Origin: an uncultured Collinsella sp.
Lineage (GTDB): Bacteria > Actinomycetota > Coriobacteriia > Coriobacteriales > Coriobacteriaceae
Length of the DNA stretch: 43,432 nucleotides
Direction: 5' to 3'
NCBI GenBank assembly: GCA_902494605.1
Contig: CABUUG010000002.1
Span: 1 to 43,432 of the forward strand
Position numbers and translations under genes: made by a program. Positions 43,300 through 43,432 of the stretch are shown in pieces. How positions within the stretch are numbered: the first letter of the stretch is position 1; every line of letters starts with the position of its first letter. Under the pieces are notes generated by a model, which did no database searches, was not told where the DNA came from, and was given only the letters and a program-made list of their open reading frames with translations.

Positions 43300-43432
43300 C
43301 CGCTCATCCCTCCCACGGGCAGCTAATGTGGGACGGGGCTCTTTTAGCCGCCCCCGCAACAAAGAAATGTCCCCGACTGCCGCACCATGGCAGCGCCGCA
43401 GGTAGAGGACGGACAGCGAGCGGGCACCAGAG
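43300..43432. other. Right edge, no gene seen
   Basis: The last 133 bases contain a weak hairpin (GGGGCTCTTTTAGCCGCCCC, with one bulge) that could end the phosphatase transcript. No reading frame or ribosome site can be supported here. Confidence 0.4.

Noticed and set aside
43300..43432. Possible gene or terminator at the right edge
   Set aside because: Only a weak bulged hairpin and no supported reading frame.

Overview
The window is GC-rich bacterial DNA that reads as an actinobacterial gut anaerobe of the class Coriobacteriia, most likely Collinsella. This is an inference from several signs together: a dnaK-grpE-dnaJ-hspR heat-shock operon with an HspR-type repressor, a mannose-type PTS, NiFe-hydrogenase maturation genes, many Fe-S proteins, large cell-wall proteins with C-terminal membrane anchors, and intergenic gaps filled with long palindromes. 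There is no CRISPR array, no rRNA and no transposase gene. One tRNA (Arg, CCU) is present.

Layout. 1-455: end of a truncated gene, a terminator and tRNA-Arg. 457-3739 (minus): mannose-family PTS operon manX(EIIAB)-manY-manZ-manO, with a hairpin terminator inside the operon before manO. 4116-4544 (minus): hypA. 4641-9340: a divergent unit made of a large GltD-like Fe-S/flavin oxidoreductase (minus), a TetR regulator and a DUF5692-like membrane protein (plus), with two matching palindromic operators in the shared intergenic region. 9577-11385: a membrane-anchored protein and a small Pro/Lys-rich protein, both of unknown function. 11516-14143: clpB. 14144-15552: a palindrome-rich stretch around an orphan membrane protein. 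15553-17853: an aconitase-family hydratase. 18127-22421 (minus): dnaK-grpE-dnaJ-hspR. 22965-23150: a 2[4Fe-4S] ferredoxin. 23388-27255 (minus): the NAD synthesis operon nadA-nadB-nadC-niaR. 27498-28530: a uracil-DNA-glycosylase-like protein and thioredoxin. 28762-34713 (plus): a small helical protein, nikR, hypF, hypC, hypD and hypE. 34895-39418 (minus): a 1507-residue surface protein preceded by a cobalamin riboswitch. 40076-42220 (minus): a secreted C69-family dipeptidase with a sortase-like tail. 42634-43299: a HAD phosphatase.

How the parts fit. Three regulatory circuits can be read directly from the DNA. First, clpB and dnaK share a 27-bp operator-like element, and the candidate repressor (hspR) is the last gene of the dnaK operon. 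Second, the nad operon carries its own NiaR regulator, and a 19-bp-arm palindrome overlaps its promoter. Third, the TetR/oxidoreductase pair shares a divergent control region. A fourth circuit, the B12 riboswitch, controls a surface protein whose C-terminal half contains a helical-repeat domain resembling the fold of intrinsic factor and transcobalamin. This makes it a candidate cobalamin-capture protein. Nickel handling (NikR with a His/Cys-rich tail, plus HypACDEF) points to a NiFe hydrogenase encoded elsewhere.

The other striking feature is the number of long, nearly perfect palindromes in intergenic gaps. They fall into several families, many sharing a GGGAC/GTCCC core. Two pairs flank single genes.
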